Assembly: GCA_022410635.1 (NCBI GenBank)
Contig: JAJVDF010000218.1
Span: 1-64,000, forward strand
Direction: 5' to 3'
Length of the DNA stretch: 64,000 nt
DNA from: Tretioscincus oriximinensis
Taxonomy: Eukaryota > Chordata > Lepidosauria > Squamata > Gymnophthalmidae
Shown here: piece after piece, positions 48,042 to 60,202 of the stretch
Numbering within the stretch: the first letter of the stretch is position 1
How the letters are laid out: each line of letters opens with the position of its first letter
The notes under the pieces: generated by a model
The model's database searches: none
Told to the model about the DNA's origin: nothing
What the model saw: only the letters and a program-made list of their open reading frames with translations
Program-made: the position numbers and the translations under genes

Positions 48042-48545
48042 CTGCGCGCTTGCCGCTCGGCGCTTCCGGCTCAGGTGCCTGTGAGGCGGCCTGTGGCTGC
48101 TACTAGCGTTGTTTTTCTTTGGCTGCACGTCGGATGCCCCTCAAAGGGAAAATTCTCTCGCCAAAGGCAATTTAACTGGGCGGGGAGGAGAAACCGACTT
48201 GGCTTGGTTTCGAGAAACGTTACGCTAACGAAGCCTTCAGGTCCGAGAAATTTCCTGAACCAGAAGGCTCGGACTCGGCTTCAGCACAAACGACGAACGA
48301 CTGACTGCTCCCTGAAATGGCGCCCGCCGCGTCCTGCTACTCGGTTCCTCCTCGCAGCCGATATATGGGGATACCCAAAGCTCTCTGCACGGGCTCTCGC
48401 GAGATCCTGATCCACAATGCCGAACCCCAGCGACGAAGCGCTCTTGCAGGGAAACGTGTATTACTCGCGAGAATAAAAAGGTGGCGTGCGTAAAGCCGCC
48501 GCCGCGCCTCTCCACCTCTCGCGAGATGACGTTGAGGAAAACGTC
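47870..48545 (-). promoter_or_regulatory. RBM39: RBM39 CpG island promoter and exon 1
   Basis: CpG-rich DNA with the exon 1 donor at 48041-48040. Upstream on the minus strand are three CGCG palindromes: TCTCGCGAGA at 48395-48404 and 48517-48526, and ACTCGCGAGA at 48463-48472. This motif is known at TATA-less housekeeping promoters and is bound by BANP. A CRE-like pair (atgacgtt and aacgtcat) lies at 48526-48548. The transcription start cannot be placed from sequence alone. Plus-strand open frames over the island are composition artefacts. Confidence 0.85.
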
Positions 48546-48549
48546 ATAC

Positions 48550-50330
48550 AATAGAAAGGTCAGGTAAACGGTTGGCATCTTTGCGTAAGGTAAAAGAGAT
48601 GTTAACTGTTTTTTAAAACACCAGCCAGCCCGTCCTTTTTTTTCATGTCATAGCAAAGTTTGATTGTTTAAAAGAGCTGCCGCTGAAATGCTGCAGAGGC
48701 ATCCAGAAAAGCTGCAAAAATTTGTTCTGTAAGCTATATGCATCTTTTGTTTACCAATGCAANAAACTAATAAAAAGGATCTAAAATAAATGTTTGCTAG
48801 TAATCTATTTGGNTGTCCCATGTGGGTTGTGTTTTGCAGCTTTCTGGTGAGAACACGNAAAGGATATTCAGAGCGTGCGGTGACTTCTTCAGAAAAAAAG
48901 CTACTGTATGTGTTGAGATGGGTGCCCCAGCCAACTTCCTGTAAGCAGAAAAAAAATATTTCCTGTGGATGCATCTGGGCACAGATTATCTGGGGCGATG
49001 CAGGCTGGGAGCAGTAGTCTGCAGGGTAGAGCTCTGGGCTGGTTGGACAGAAGATGATCCTTGCTGCTGGGAGGACACTTCCTAGCAGACCCCGCTGCCA
49101 GCACAGTAAGTGCTCTGTTTTGTGGAAAACAGGCAGAAACACAACTTAAAACCAACAAACAGGATGATGTAGCTGGCAGATAACTACTGTTTACATCTGG
49201 CACCCCATCTATACAGGAAAAATAAAATATTGTTGAATAAAGCTTTGATTTTTGTTTAAGAGAAATCCATGCTTTGGAATCTCCACATAAGACTATTCTA
49301 TTGCATTTTATGTAGGTCTAATAATGATTTGCATGTTCCCAGGATAGTCTAGATGTTGGCCCTTTTGGAGCTCCGGAAATTATGGGAAAAGGTCCTCGTT
49401 TCAAGACCATTCCCAATTTCTGCCAGGGTCAAGCTCTGGCCCACTCTCAGTAGCACTACCATGGCCTACCTGCCTGTTCTGAGCCCTGTTTTTTTTTTAA
49501 TGTGTTGATTTTCAATATAATACACAAAGATATACTACAAAACAAAAGACAAGGGTATCCTATAACTAAACTGTATAATTAATTAGAAACAAAACATAAA
49601 GTGATCAGAAATGTACAAGAAACTGAATACAAGAAAAATATAGGAAACAAAGTACATTCCTTCCTCCTCCCCCCGGCTACTGCTTATTTTTTTTGTACAT
49701 TAAATCTTTTTCAGAATTGGAAGACATTCCATAGTTTTTTCTTTAATGATTCATTTTGTTTCTCTTATGTATTTTTTTATCCTTCTCTATTTTCTTTCCA
49801 TTTGTTCTTTACAATTGTTTCCTGTTTTGACCCTGTTACGTGACTTGCTACAATGAAAAAGTGGGTTGTTTGGGCAACGCACAACATCTCCGTTTCGCAG
49901 AAACGTTCCTGCAATGTTATCTGAAACAATGGACAACGTAGTGGGGCCTTTGCAGGGATGTTGCAGATGGATATGTGGCTTTTTTGCTTGAAACAAAAAT
50001 GTATTGCACATGGCCAAACCACCCGTACTGCCAATCTTGCCATCTGTTGAATATGCCCAGCTTGTCCTCCAGCTTCCTCGTTCTCAGCTTGCAAGCCCAG
50101 GCTCATTCCAGCTGCTATGGCCTGGCCTATGGTTGGCTATTATAGCAGCTAATAAGGAGGGGAGAGAGCAAGAGAGGGTGAGGAGGAGCAGGAAGGGAGA
50201 AGAAAAGAAAGATGGGGGCAATTGGCAAATTGCAATCATTATGTGAATAGATGAACTTTAAAAAATTTAGGCTTTTAATGCTATTAAAAGCCTGCCATTT
50301 TAAAATCAGATATGTGTTCAAGCAGGGTAG
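48550..50330. other. Intergenic DNA upstream of RBM39, no gene
   Basis: Mixed sequence with three Ns (48763-48858). The open frames at 48648-49203 overlap on both strands and lack family features. No element was identified with confidence. Confidence 0.5.
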
Positions 50331-50342
50331 ATAGGCTTAGAT

Positions 50343-50530
50343 CAGGGGTGGGCAATTAATTTTTCCCAAGGGGCTGCATGAGAAATTGGGGTGGTTTTAG
50401 AGGGCCGGATTAATATAATTAACTCAGTTCTACCCAATACTGTATATAACTCTGAGCTAAGAGGGGCGGGCCGGTCAGAGACAGTAGGAGGGCCGCATGT
50501 GGCCCTCGGGCCGCCCCTTGCCCAGGTCTG
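50343..50530. mobile_element. Non-autonomous hAT element with target duplication
   Basis: Ends caggggtgggcaa and ttgcccaggtctg are imperfect inverted repeats. A direct repeat ggcttagat flanks both sides (50334-50342, 50531-50539); hAT elements make 8-bp duplications, so one base is shared by chance. The inner 'agggccgcatgtggccctcg' is typical of such hAT MITEs. No transposase. Confidence 0.85.
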
Positions 50531-50619
50531 GGCTTAGATGATAGTTGGCATACTTTTTTTTCCGTGGGTGGTGATGGTAAACCTATGTAGAGCTATCCTG
50601 AAAATAATCTAGAATCTGG

Positions 50620-50850
50620 AACTAGTACAGAGTGCAACAGCTCTCTGCTTGCTTATTCACTGTGATTTTACTATCCAAAGCCCTAGTTGGCCTGGGTCCT
50701 TGTGAGAAGTGCCTTTCTTTGGTGGCCCCATACTGGAACAGTTTTCCTCTGAAAACTCACTAGGTGCCAACGTTGTATAGTTTTGGATGCTTGATTAAAA
50801 CTTACCTCTTCTCTTTACCCAAGTTTTTGATTCTTAGCTTTCAAGTTATA
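50620..50850 (+). mobile_element. Probable LINE C-terminal fragment
   Basis: 'agagtgcaacagctctctgc', 'gttggcctgggtccttgtga', 'tactggaacagttttcctct' and 'gatgcttgattaaaac' resemble the final coding and 3' part of an L2-type LINE common in squamates. The similarity is weak and rests on memory of the family. Confidence 0.4.
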
Positions 50851-50854
50851 GTTA

Positions 50855-52200
50855 AGTATACAAAGGCTAGAGTTTAGCATTTCAGATATTCACTGTTAAA
50901 CGCTTCACTGCTGCAAAAAGCAAGAATAAGAAAGTGAAAGAAAGTAGGAAGCCATAATTACAAGTATGTCAGTAATGACTAATAATATATAAGCACGAAC
51001 AAAACTAAAAAATGAACAAAGAATGAAATGTATTAAGATACAATTAAGGTTGTATCTAGGTGATCAAGTCCTTTTTTGCTCCATGAAGGGAATTCAAGGT
51101 CGGATTTGTACAAAGGGAAAGATATGAGCACTTTTGATGTGGTAAAGTCTGTTGACCTCATTAATAATAATGTGAAAATCTTCCAAATAAGCTAGGACAA
51201 AGATATTTTTGCAAAGGAAGATTTTAACATTACAGACTATTTGTTTGGTAAAGGAAACATAAGCATATAATACAGGTGCAGTATTGGTTATAATGGATTC
51301 ACAAGTTCAATACAGTTTCACTTTTTGCTGGAGACATTGTGCTTTATTTAGATTCTTATGATCATCATGTTTCAAATATTTAATATTGATCAGGAAATCA
51401 ATCTGTATGAAACCAGTTACTTCAGAGGGCATTATTACAGACCTGGGGGGGGGGGGGGGGTTGGAAAGAGGACAATAAAGCATTTTGCATGATGAAGCAA
51501 AATTCATAATGTACCAGCAGTCTACAGGAATTCTTTCATCTTGATAGATGCTCAAAAAGGCAACAACAAAAAAGGTACTCACTTCTGAGCCCCTCTAAGC
51601 CACTTCAATCAGAAACTCACTAGGTATTTCTGCTGTCACCAATGGAAACTTAAGTGTGATAAGGTCTCCATAGGTAGGGGTAATTAAGATAATCTGTATA
51701 GTGGGGAGGTGAGAAGGTAAGCAGGGTGGGGTTGAGTCACGATTTAATCCTGTGCAACCCATGTGCTTTTTCTCTGCAACCCAAAATCTGGTACATAATT
51801 TTGAATGTTGCCTTTTTGAGATAAAAGTAATCTAAGAAAAATGTATTGTGAACATTATTATATATGATTGGAAAAGCAATGGAATTTAAGAAACACATTA
51901 AAGTCTTTGTTTGAATAGCAACAAATTGTTGCAAGATCTTAAATAAATTAGTATCTATCCGCCTTACTGATCTCCTTAGAAACTTGTATGTCAATCAAGA
52001 AGCAATAATTAGAATCAGATATGAAATAAGTGATTGGTTCAAGATTGGGAAAGGAATACATTGGTTTTCACTATTTAACGTATTTGCCAAGTATATTATG
52101 CAAAATGTTGGAGTGGATAATATCAACCTCAGATATACAAGTGATACCATTCTGAAGGCAGAAAGTAAACATGAATTAATTAAGGAGTTAATTGATTTGG
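50855..52200. other. Intergenic DNA with a long G tract, no gene
   Basis: AT-rich. A pure G run of about 16 bp lies near 51445-51460, a possible polymerase-slippage site. A plus-strand frame at 51984-52208 has no recognised features beyond a weak LINE-like look ('RYTSDTILKAESKHELIKEL'). Confidence 0.45.
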
Positions 52201-52205
52201 GTGAC

Positions 52206-52437
52206 TAAGAATGTTAAGCAAAGGAGCTAGCAGCACTTTGAGACTAACTTGAGAAAAGTGGTTGGCATAAGCTTTCATAGACAGGTCTACTTCTTCAGAT
52301 GCATCTGAAGAAGTAGACCTGTCTACGAAAGCTTATGCCAACCACTTTTCTCAAGTTAGTCTCAAAGTGCTGCTAGCTCCTTTGCTGGACTTTCTGCTAG
52401 ACTAACACGGCTATTTCTCTGAAATTAAGAATGTTAA
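52206..52437. mobile_element. Near-perfect palindromic Penelope-like insertion, 12-bp target duplication
   Basis: Direct repeats taagaatgttaa lie at 52206-52217 and 52426-52437. Inside, 52218-52301 and 52302-52385 are 84-bp inverted arms with one difference and no spacer. The right side then continues for 40 bp (tggactttctgctagactaa to ctatttctctgaaat). Each arm carries CTGAAGA, a 6-bp GTAGAC/GTCTAC stem and GAAA. Confidence 0.92.
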
Positions 52438-52439
52438 AG

Positions 52440-54020
52440 ATGTCTTGAAGCTCATCATTAAAAAAACTAAGATAATGGCAAACAGAGAATGAAGAAATAA
52501 AAGTAATGTCAGCTTATATTTTATTGGGCTCAAAGATCACATTCTCCATGGTGGCTATAACCATGAAATTAAAATATATTTAGGCTTTGAGAAGAAAGCT
52601 ATGGTAAACCTGGACAGTGTGTTAAAAAGCAGAAACATCACCTTACCAGCAAAGGTCCATATAGTCAATAATACAGTTTTCACAGAATGGTTGTGAGAGT
52701 TGAACCATAAGGAAGGCTAAGTACCGAAGAAAGGACACTTTCAAGATAGATATAGATTACCCTTTCCATTAAACTAGATTTAATACAACAAAAACATACT
52801 TAAAAATATATCCTTCAACCCTAGCAGGACAATGTTCAGATGGAGCCAGTCATCAAAGACCTAAATGAATTGCTAAATTTAACTCATGGGACAGAGTGTT
52901 CCAAAGCTGGTGCCTGGTGAATACCTAATGGCAGGCTGTTCCAAAATCAGTGCTGCAACAGAAATGTTTGTCTAAAATGTCTATAACCTCTTGTACTTAA
53001 GCTCTTTTCAAAAATACACTTCAGTGCTATTAAGTGCTTCATAACTTGAGCCAGTACTAGAAGTTATCTTGATTTTAATATGGGTCACGCAACCAATGTT
53101 TGGGCAATCCCTAAGAAATTAGAGTTCTGGTGAGGGTAGAAACCCTGAACATTTTTTAAAAAATCTATACAAACTAGATGGTCTGTTTCTACCACAGAAA
53201 TTAAAAATGGGCTAAATATCTTAGCAAACCTTGCTTTAAGACATGTGAGGTTTAATAATACATTACAAATAGATACAGATGAAGAGCCTTTCAGAACGCA
53301 CTGACAGAGAATTGGCATTATATATTTTTTAAAAGTTAAACATTTGAACACTTCAAACAATTATTTACTCTGCCTTCTAATCGGCTTAAAAACAAACCTG
53401 TCATACACCGAAGCAGTCAAAGTTATTAACTCTTGGAAGATAAAGTTAAAGTTTGCTGCTTGATCACATAAGAAGATCGATTCCAAATGAGCTTTAATAT
53501 TTTACCAGAGTACAGTTCTCTTACAATACAGTTTAACAAATAAGCACCAGGATTTAATCCGATGACATAGAGTGGGACTACACAAGATTTATTAATTTGT
53601 CAGGATGCTCAGAACAACAGATGTTAAATCTATGCATTCTGTCTCTAAATTGCCATGTCAAATACATCCATTTAAATTTTGAGAGCTTGCAGATAAGGTG
53701 GTTTCTAAGCAGCAGGACCTTTGTATTGACAGCAAAGCAAAATGGTAATTAATTTAAATTTTCTCTGACCTTTGCACACAGCAATAAAGGCAGTGGTCCT
53801 TTGAACAATATTTCATGTTGCTATTGCTCCATTCTAAATGTATGCTTCAATCGTGCGATATAATGTTATTTTATGATGGATATAATGTTATTTTATAATT
53901 TTTTTTCAACCATACAGCAGTTGAGTAGCAAATATCACAAAAACATTGAATGCCAGTGGTTGAAATACTTAAATAAAATGGCTAAAGTCTAAGGGCATGA
54001 ACACCAATTTCTGATGAATC
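52440..54020. other. Intergenic DNA, no gene seen
   Basis: AT-rich. The stretch 52440-52740 with 'cactttcaagatagatata' may be an old retroelement, but this could not be confirmed. Other short frames look random. Confidence 0.45.
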
Positions 54021-54023
54021 ATA

Positions 54024-54225
54024 GGCTGACCAGATAACCCCTTTTTTGGGGGGGGGGGTTTGAAAACCCATTTTTGGAGTGCCTCCCAGTTTTTTCTGAG
54101 GAAATGTTTATCAAAAAAAGATTTTTTTCCAATTTTTTTTTTTAAAAATTTTCCTCAGAAAAAAACGGGAGGCACCCCAAAAAACGGATTTTGAAACCCC
54201 CCAAAAAGGGGTCATCTGGTCAGCC
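54024..54225. mobile_element. Fold-back MITE with TA flanks
   Basis: Ends ggctgaccagataacccc and ggggtcatctggtcagcc pair, and the pairing continues through 'gtgcctcccagttttttctg' and 'cagaaaaaaacgggaggcac'. Most of the 200 bp can fold into one hairpin with an A/T-rich loop. TA on both sides suggests Tc1/mariner-type insertion. The superfamily is not proven. Confidence 0.8.
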
Positions 54226-54889
54226 TAAATGGCATATGATGAACTCTAATGTGGCTTTATTTTAATGTGGCTAATAATTACTTCAGTATTATTATTTTTA
54301 TGGTATTTTGGTTTCATATTAATGGAAAACAAATGGTAACAACAAAAATGCTAATTAATAATTAAATACTACATTTTCTTATCATGACTTATTTTGTTCA
54401 CTGTGATATGTTTACCTTTTAATTATACGTTTATGATACGATTATCGTAAATAGTAATTGTGAAATTACTATTAGTGAAATAGTAATACGTTGTAATGAT
54501 CCATGGTCATACTACTAAATTAAATCCAAACACCCTGAGTCCAAATTTTGGAGTGCAAAGTGATTTCCTGATAAGATTAAAATACCTGATGAAGATAAAC
54601 TATAACATCACAAGCTATGAAAGAAGTATCCTGTAACTATCCTGCACTTGAGAAATTAACAATTACTATTTTCCACTTTAATAGTTAACACCAATTTTTT
54701 AATATTTTTCATAAAACTATTGTTACCTATAATAACACATAACAATAACAATTCCATTCATACAAACAAACAACATAGAAATCATATGGATACATGAACT
54801 CCATTTCAGTTTCTACAGACAAGACCAATTACCCATTAAATTAATACAAGTTTTCCACATCAAACCTGGGATCAGACTTTTATATCTTT

Positions 54890-55275
54890 AATACAATCAC
54901 TGAATGGGTCAATCAGAGAAATTCAGTAGACTTAGTATATTTGACTTCAGCAAAGCATTTGACAAAGTATTTCATGTCATCCTTACTGAAAAAATGATCA
55001 AATATGGGATCGACAATATACTAGTTAGGTGAATTCAAAGGACCCGGGTGTATTAATAGATCACAAACTAAACACAAGTCAATAATGTGAAGCAGCTGCA
55101 AAAATGCAAACACAATCCTGTGGAGGAGCATAGAATCTCAAACATGTGGAATAATTACTCCTTTCTACACTACTTTGGTCAGATTACACTGAAGAGTGCT
55201 GTGATTAATTCTAGGTACCCCAATTTGAAAAGGACATTGATAAACTACAGCAAGTTCAAAAGTATTACAATGATG
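54890..55275 (+). mobile_element. CR1/L2-like LINE fragment, reverse transcriptase region
   Basis: Encodes the conserved FDFSKAFDKV-like block ('gacttcagcaaagcatttga') with stops after it, then later coding text. It is cut by a SINE at 55276 and resumes after it with 'gcactgagcagggtgttggg' and 'aagttccttccaactctatc' (55593-55680), a typical LINE end. Confidence 0.75.
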
Positions 55276-55592
55276 GTGAGTGGTCTGGAAAGCTCAGTCG
55301 CTTAGGAATTCGTCTCTCACCTGGGAGATCGGGTTTCGAAGCCCTGTGTGGGACGTGGGGAGGGGTGAGCACCTTCCACTAGCCTGTAGCTCTAGCCAAC
55401 CCAGCTATTCGAAAGCATGAATTGCAAGAAATTGCAACTGACTGCAAGTAGATACATGGGAACCACCATAGCCTGGTGGGGAAGATAGAATGTAAGCCTT
55501 CGGGCAAAATATATCCTTGTAAGCCGCTTTGAGTCCCTTTGAAAGGTGAGAAAAAGCGGGGTATAAGAACCAAGTTCTTCTTCTTCTTCTTC
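55276..55592 (+). repeat. tRNA-derived SINE, family A, best copy
   Basis: tRNA-like head 'aagctcagtcgcttaggaat' and B box 'gggtttcgaagcc', then 'gtagctctagccaaccca', 'gcctggtggggaagataga', 'taagccgctttgagtccctt' and 'gcggggtataagaa', ending in (ttc)n. It splits the LINE around it. Confidence 0.9.
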
Positions 55593-55689
55593 ATCAATCT
55601 TGGCTGATTTAGTGAATCCTGCACTGAGCAGGGTGTTGGGCCGCATGATCCTAAAAGTTCCTTCCAACTCTATCAGTTGCCAATCTTGC

Positions 55690-58565
55690 CAAACTCCTAA
55701 CTGGGGATCTGAGCATCAGAGCAGATGGAGGCTGGGTGTTGCCTCGTTACTTGGTGTTTCTCAGCTGCCCTAGTTAGATGCTGCTGAATTGGTTTATTTT
55801 GGTACCATATAATTAGGAATGCATGTACAACTCTTGTTCCCCATTTATAGTCTTAGAAGGGTAGTCCCTGAAATCATGTGAGAAAATCAAGCAGGGACTT
55901 TATTCTACCTTGAGATTAAGGGCTTACCCCTGAGCTTGGACTGACTTGGAACAATAAACACATATATACTCAACATAGTATAAATAAAACATTAAAACAA
56001 TAACAAAAAGTACAAGCCTCCATGTCTGGAATGCAAGGTTTATTTTATTACATTGAAGGATGTGTGAGTGTTAATGGATAATTTCCCTTTAATTGACCCT
56101 TTGGAAACTATTCTAAACAAGGTTTTGGTTTGGTTTAGACTATTACAGACTGCACTGAATTCCACTTACTATATTCTATTCCCTTAAAAATAAATTAAAA
56201 TAAAAAAATTCCCTCCCTTCCCGCCTCCCTTCTTCAATTGCTTTTTATATTTATTTTGATGCATTTTATTTGCTATTGTATATTGTACTTTTATAGTATT
56301 GAATAGTTTGAAATTGCAAGTTAAGAAACCGTATTTAAATATATCAACCAACAAAATGAGCAGTAAATAGGCCTTTCTGTAATGGATTTTATTCTGAATT
56401 AAAACCTGGAGTAAAGACCCGTTAGCATGTGTGAATGCAGGTTATGGCAGGACCTATTTGGGTCTGCTGTAGTATGTAGTAATAAACTGAAAACTAATCC
56501 CCATTTCTGTTTATAATCGAGAATAAACCAGTGCAGTAAGTACCACTGCATAAGCAAGCTGTTTCCATAATATTCAGAAACACAGGATACATTGTGTGCT
56601 ATTGTTTATTTGCTTATTAATGTTTCAGTCCAATAACACAGTCCTGCAAAATTACACAACTTGAAAATGCTTCCTTATGTTTTCTGGGGGTGTTGAATTC
56701 AAAAATAACATCCATTTTTCCCCATCACATAAGATTTTCCCAAAAAATACATGGAAAAATTAAAGGGGAAAAATGTTCTGACCAGGAGTAAGAATTTATT
56801 CAATCTTTATTTACACGACGTATTCCTTTCAAACTTTACATAATATAACCATCCTCATGCAAATCTTACCTAAGATGGTACATACTATGTGCTTAGGAAA
56901 CCCCTACTTTTACCTTTTTTTACTGTATTTTCCAACTTTTAAAGCATAGATCCAGAGATTTTTCCTCTAAGATTCCTGGCATTTTATATGTATTTCAGAA
57001 GCTACCAGATAGATTATATTATATACCTTTTTGATTCCCTGGCATAAGAAATAAGGGAAAGCTATTTAGAGATTTCTCTTATACATCTCTTATACATTGT
57101 TAGAAAAACTAAGAACTGCCACCAGGGGTTGCAAGTGCATTAGATTTGGAATAAGGTCACAATTATTGGCATACTAGGCAACCTCATCGACTATTAAACA
57201 TTATACTCGTAAAGATACTATTGTTTTGCTGTGGTTAAATGTATTCTGAATTAGTCTTAATACATTTATTTGTGGGACTTTTGGCATAGTATTGTATCTT
57301 AAAATATGTAATTCAGATACTCTCTAAGTCTACATTGCAAATGAACAAATTTAGCAAAGTTATTAGTATAGGTTTCATAACATGCATTTTATTACCCATT
57401 CTCCTTCACTAGTTAAAATAAATACAATTTTCAAATAACTACTTGGATGTTATTCTTTAGAGTGAACTAGGGTCGGATTTAAGCTGCATTTTACCCAAGG
57501 GCTGGAATTTATTTATTCATTTACTTTATTTATTTATTTTACTCCCCTTCATCCCTTAGGTATTTTGGGTTTTATAATAATAAAAGCAATAAAAAATATT
57601 AATATTGTTTTAGTACTACCGGTATCTATATTTTGCCTAAATACGGCCCTCGTACCAGCATAATGTTCAAAATCAGAACTGGATTACAGCTGAGCAGCAT
57701 GATGTGGGCCATACAGTTGCAGGAATTCAGATACCATGTGAAGTTGCCAGCCAACAAGACTGCAGAATTTGCTAGCTGACATCTGCATTATTAATTTCTT
57801 TGTCATTCCTGCCTTCATTTTCCTGCTGCCTCTTTGTGGATTACCAGGTAGATGAAGAAAAGTGATATCCTGCAATCTTTTTCAGATTGCGAGTTTCACT
57901 AGCCGTGTAGAGTAGGCCTTAATCTGCATTAGCAATTAGTTAAAGGAGATTATTTTCTACATTTTTTCTTTCATTCTTTGTATATTTTATTCTCTTTATA
58001 TATAAATAACAGTACTGAATATGATAGACATGTAAATTTAAAGCTGAGCTTTTGCAGGAAACATTTAAGTACACCTAAATTTGCATTAATAATTCAAAAT
58101 GTTCCCCAGATCTAATAAAATGTGTGATTTTGGATAGTCTTGAGCCTTTCATGATCTTAATGTACTAGATGGTTTTAATCCAGAATAACTTGATCCAGAT
58201 TAGCAGTAGCATGATGAATTGTTCTCCAACATGACGTGACATAAACCTCTGGGCTGCAATTGGCCAACTTCCTCATCCCTCTGATCCAGGTGAGACCATT
58301 TATTGGCTAGCTTTGTGTTGGCTTTAGAGCAACAGACAGCATTCATTAGCAGACTTGCTTCAAAGGTAATGTAAAAAGGATCCTAAGGTGAATTTGCAGC
58401 ATCGTCTAAGTGCACATGTCTCTGGCATCTATGCCCATGCTCATGCAAATCTAGACTACACATGGTATCTTAATCCAGATCAGCTTACACTAATCTAATA
58501 TAGTGTATATCTAATATATGTGGTCTAACACTTAGATTTATGCTGCTGACAATATATTATTGAAG
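55690..58565. other. Intergenic DNA, no gene seen
   Basis: AT-rich with simple A/T-rich stretches (for example near 57510-57540). No coding exon, RNA gene or clear element. Confidence 0.5.
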
Positions 58566-58569
58566 ATTA

Positions 58570-58715
58570 GAATAATTGACTTTTATAGACCACTTTTCTT
58601 AACCTGAAGGGAATCAAAGGGACTTACATAACCTTCGGTTCATCTCTTCACAACAGGCATTGAGAGAGGTCTGAATCACTGTGACCACCAGCTCTATTTG
58701 GCTTCATGGAGGAAT
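58570..58715 (-). repeat. SINE family B, 3' part
   Basis: Complement of the family B tail: 'accacttttcttaacctgaa', 'ggacttacataaccttcgg', 'tctcttcacaacaggcattg'. It matches the copy at 9917. The head is missing. Confidence 0.65.
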
Positions 58716-59605
58716 AGAGCTGAACTAGAGATTAATATGACAATGTTAGGAGTTTTCTGGTGCAGAATCTTGCCCAGGGAGCCACAAATCTTTGGCAATT
58801 GGAGATTTCCTCACACAGAAACTTCTAGGGTGGGACTAGAAGTGACATCATTTTGGGCACCATTCCCTGAAATAGAGTCTGGAAATGACCTCATTTGTGA
58901 TGTCACTTCTGGCCCTTTGGCATCCTTTCCGAAAGCAGGAGGTGTAAGTGACATCACAATGATGGTGTATTTCCTGTACATTCCCATATGAAAATTCACA
59001 CTTTGCATGAGAATAGAAATTCCCATAAAAATTAGAGGATTCTCATACAACTCCCAACACTGGGACACTATGCTCAACACAAAACCAGACATTCTCCTTA
59101 TTGAACTCTCCAAACTGGAATACCAAATGTATTGTAAATAAAGGAGGTAATACTAATTGTAACACATTAGCAACACTAAAGATTTATTGTACTTTAGATT
59201 ACAGTAGTCTATTTTTTGAATAATTATTATTGTTATGGCACCTGACAAAGGGCAGGAAATAAGTACAAATAAACTATTTGTGTTTAATAAACACGCAATG
59301 AAAGCGAAATAAAGGGATGAGCTATGCTTTAGAAACTATTTTGACCCAATGGATGGCAGCCAGATACTGCAAAATGCAAAACCATTTAAATCAGGAGAAC
59401 ATGGACACAAAGAAAGTTTGAAGCTTCATCAACTCAGGATTGGGCAAGGAACACTTGAATTACACAGAGGCCTTGACCCCACTGAGCCTTAGCATAGAAT
59501 TTAGCCATCCACATGCCAGTGTAGACTAAGTTAACCAAATGACCGTTTCCCCATTTTTGGCTGAGAAATATATATATACTGTATATATATATATATATAT
59601 ATATA

Positions 59606-59809
59606 CAAGGGTGCTTCAAAAAATGTATACACACTGTGAACTTCCATAGAAAATTTATTTACTATTCTACAAAGTTACATTTCAGGAAATTAGAAAGCTT
59701 AAAGTCCAATGTAAATAAAACGTAAATAACAACTGTTCAAATTGGTGACCTGCAGCATCAATTTTCTATGGAAGTTCAAAGTGTGTATACATTATTTTGA
59801 CGCACCCTG
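59606..59809. mobile_element. Mariner-like MITE, copy 2 of 3
   Basis: Ends caagggtgcttcaaaaaatg and attattttgacgcaccctg, with long inverted arms matching copy 1. It sits directly beside a (ta)n tract that supplies the TA target. Part of the right arm is deleted. Confidence 0.88.
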
Positions 59810-59841
59810 TATATACTGTATATATAAATATATTTTAAATT

Positions 59842-60115
59842 CACTACACCATCACTAGGGGGCTCTGGGAACCGGGGTCAAGTTTTGAAGGCACCCTCCC
59901 CTGAGTAAAAATTTTTAAAAAAATCTCACACCCTTCAAAATATTCTCACACCCTTCAAAAAAAACCCCACNGCACTACCACTAGAGGGCTCTGGAAACTG
60001 GGGCCAGCTCCTTAAGGCACCCTCCCCTCAGTAAAATAAATAAAATTCAAATTTCTCACACACTTCAAAAAATTCTCGCACACTTTAAAAATTCTCACAC
60101 ACTTTAAAAANTTTT
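59842..60115 (+). repeat. Diverged tandem pair of about 130-140 bp
   Basis: Two units, from 59842 and about 59973, share 'cactagggggctctgg', 'aaggcaccctcccct', 'agtaaaa' and runs of 'ctcacacccttcaaaa'. Two Ns lie inside. Confidence 0.75.
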
Positions 60116-60202
60116 TTTGCATGCTTCACAGATTACTTGGGCGGGGTTTTTGGAGGGGTATGCATGTTAGCATGAATATGAATCACTCCGATTCATCTGG
60201 TC

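Noticed and set aside
47722..48410. Long plus-strand open frames over the RBM39 promoter
   Set aside because: They lie in CpG-rich promoter DNA antisense to RBM39 exon 1, where stop codons are rare by composition. No domain or splice pattern supports a protein.
48648..49203. Possible small gene upstream of RBM39
   Set aside because: Frames overlap on both strands, contain Ns, and show no domain, splice signals or promoter.
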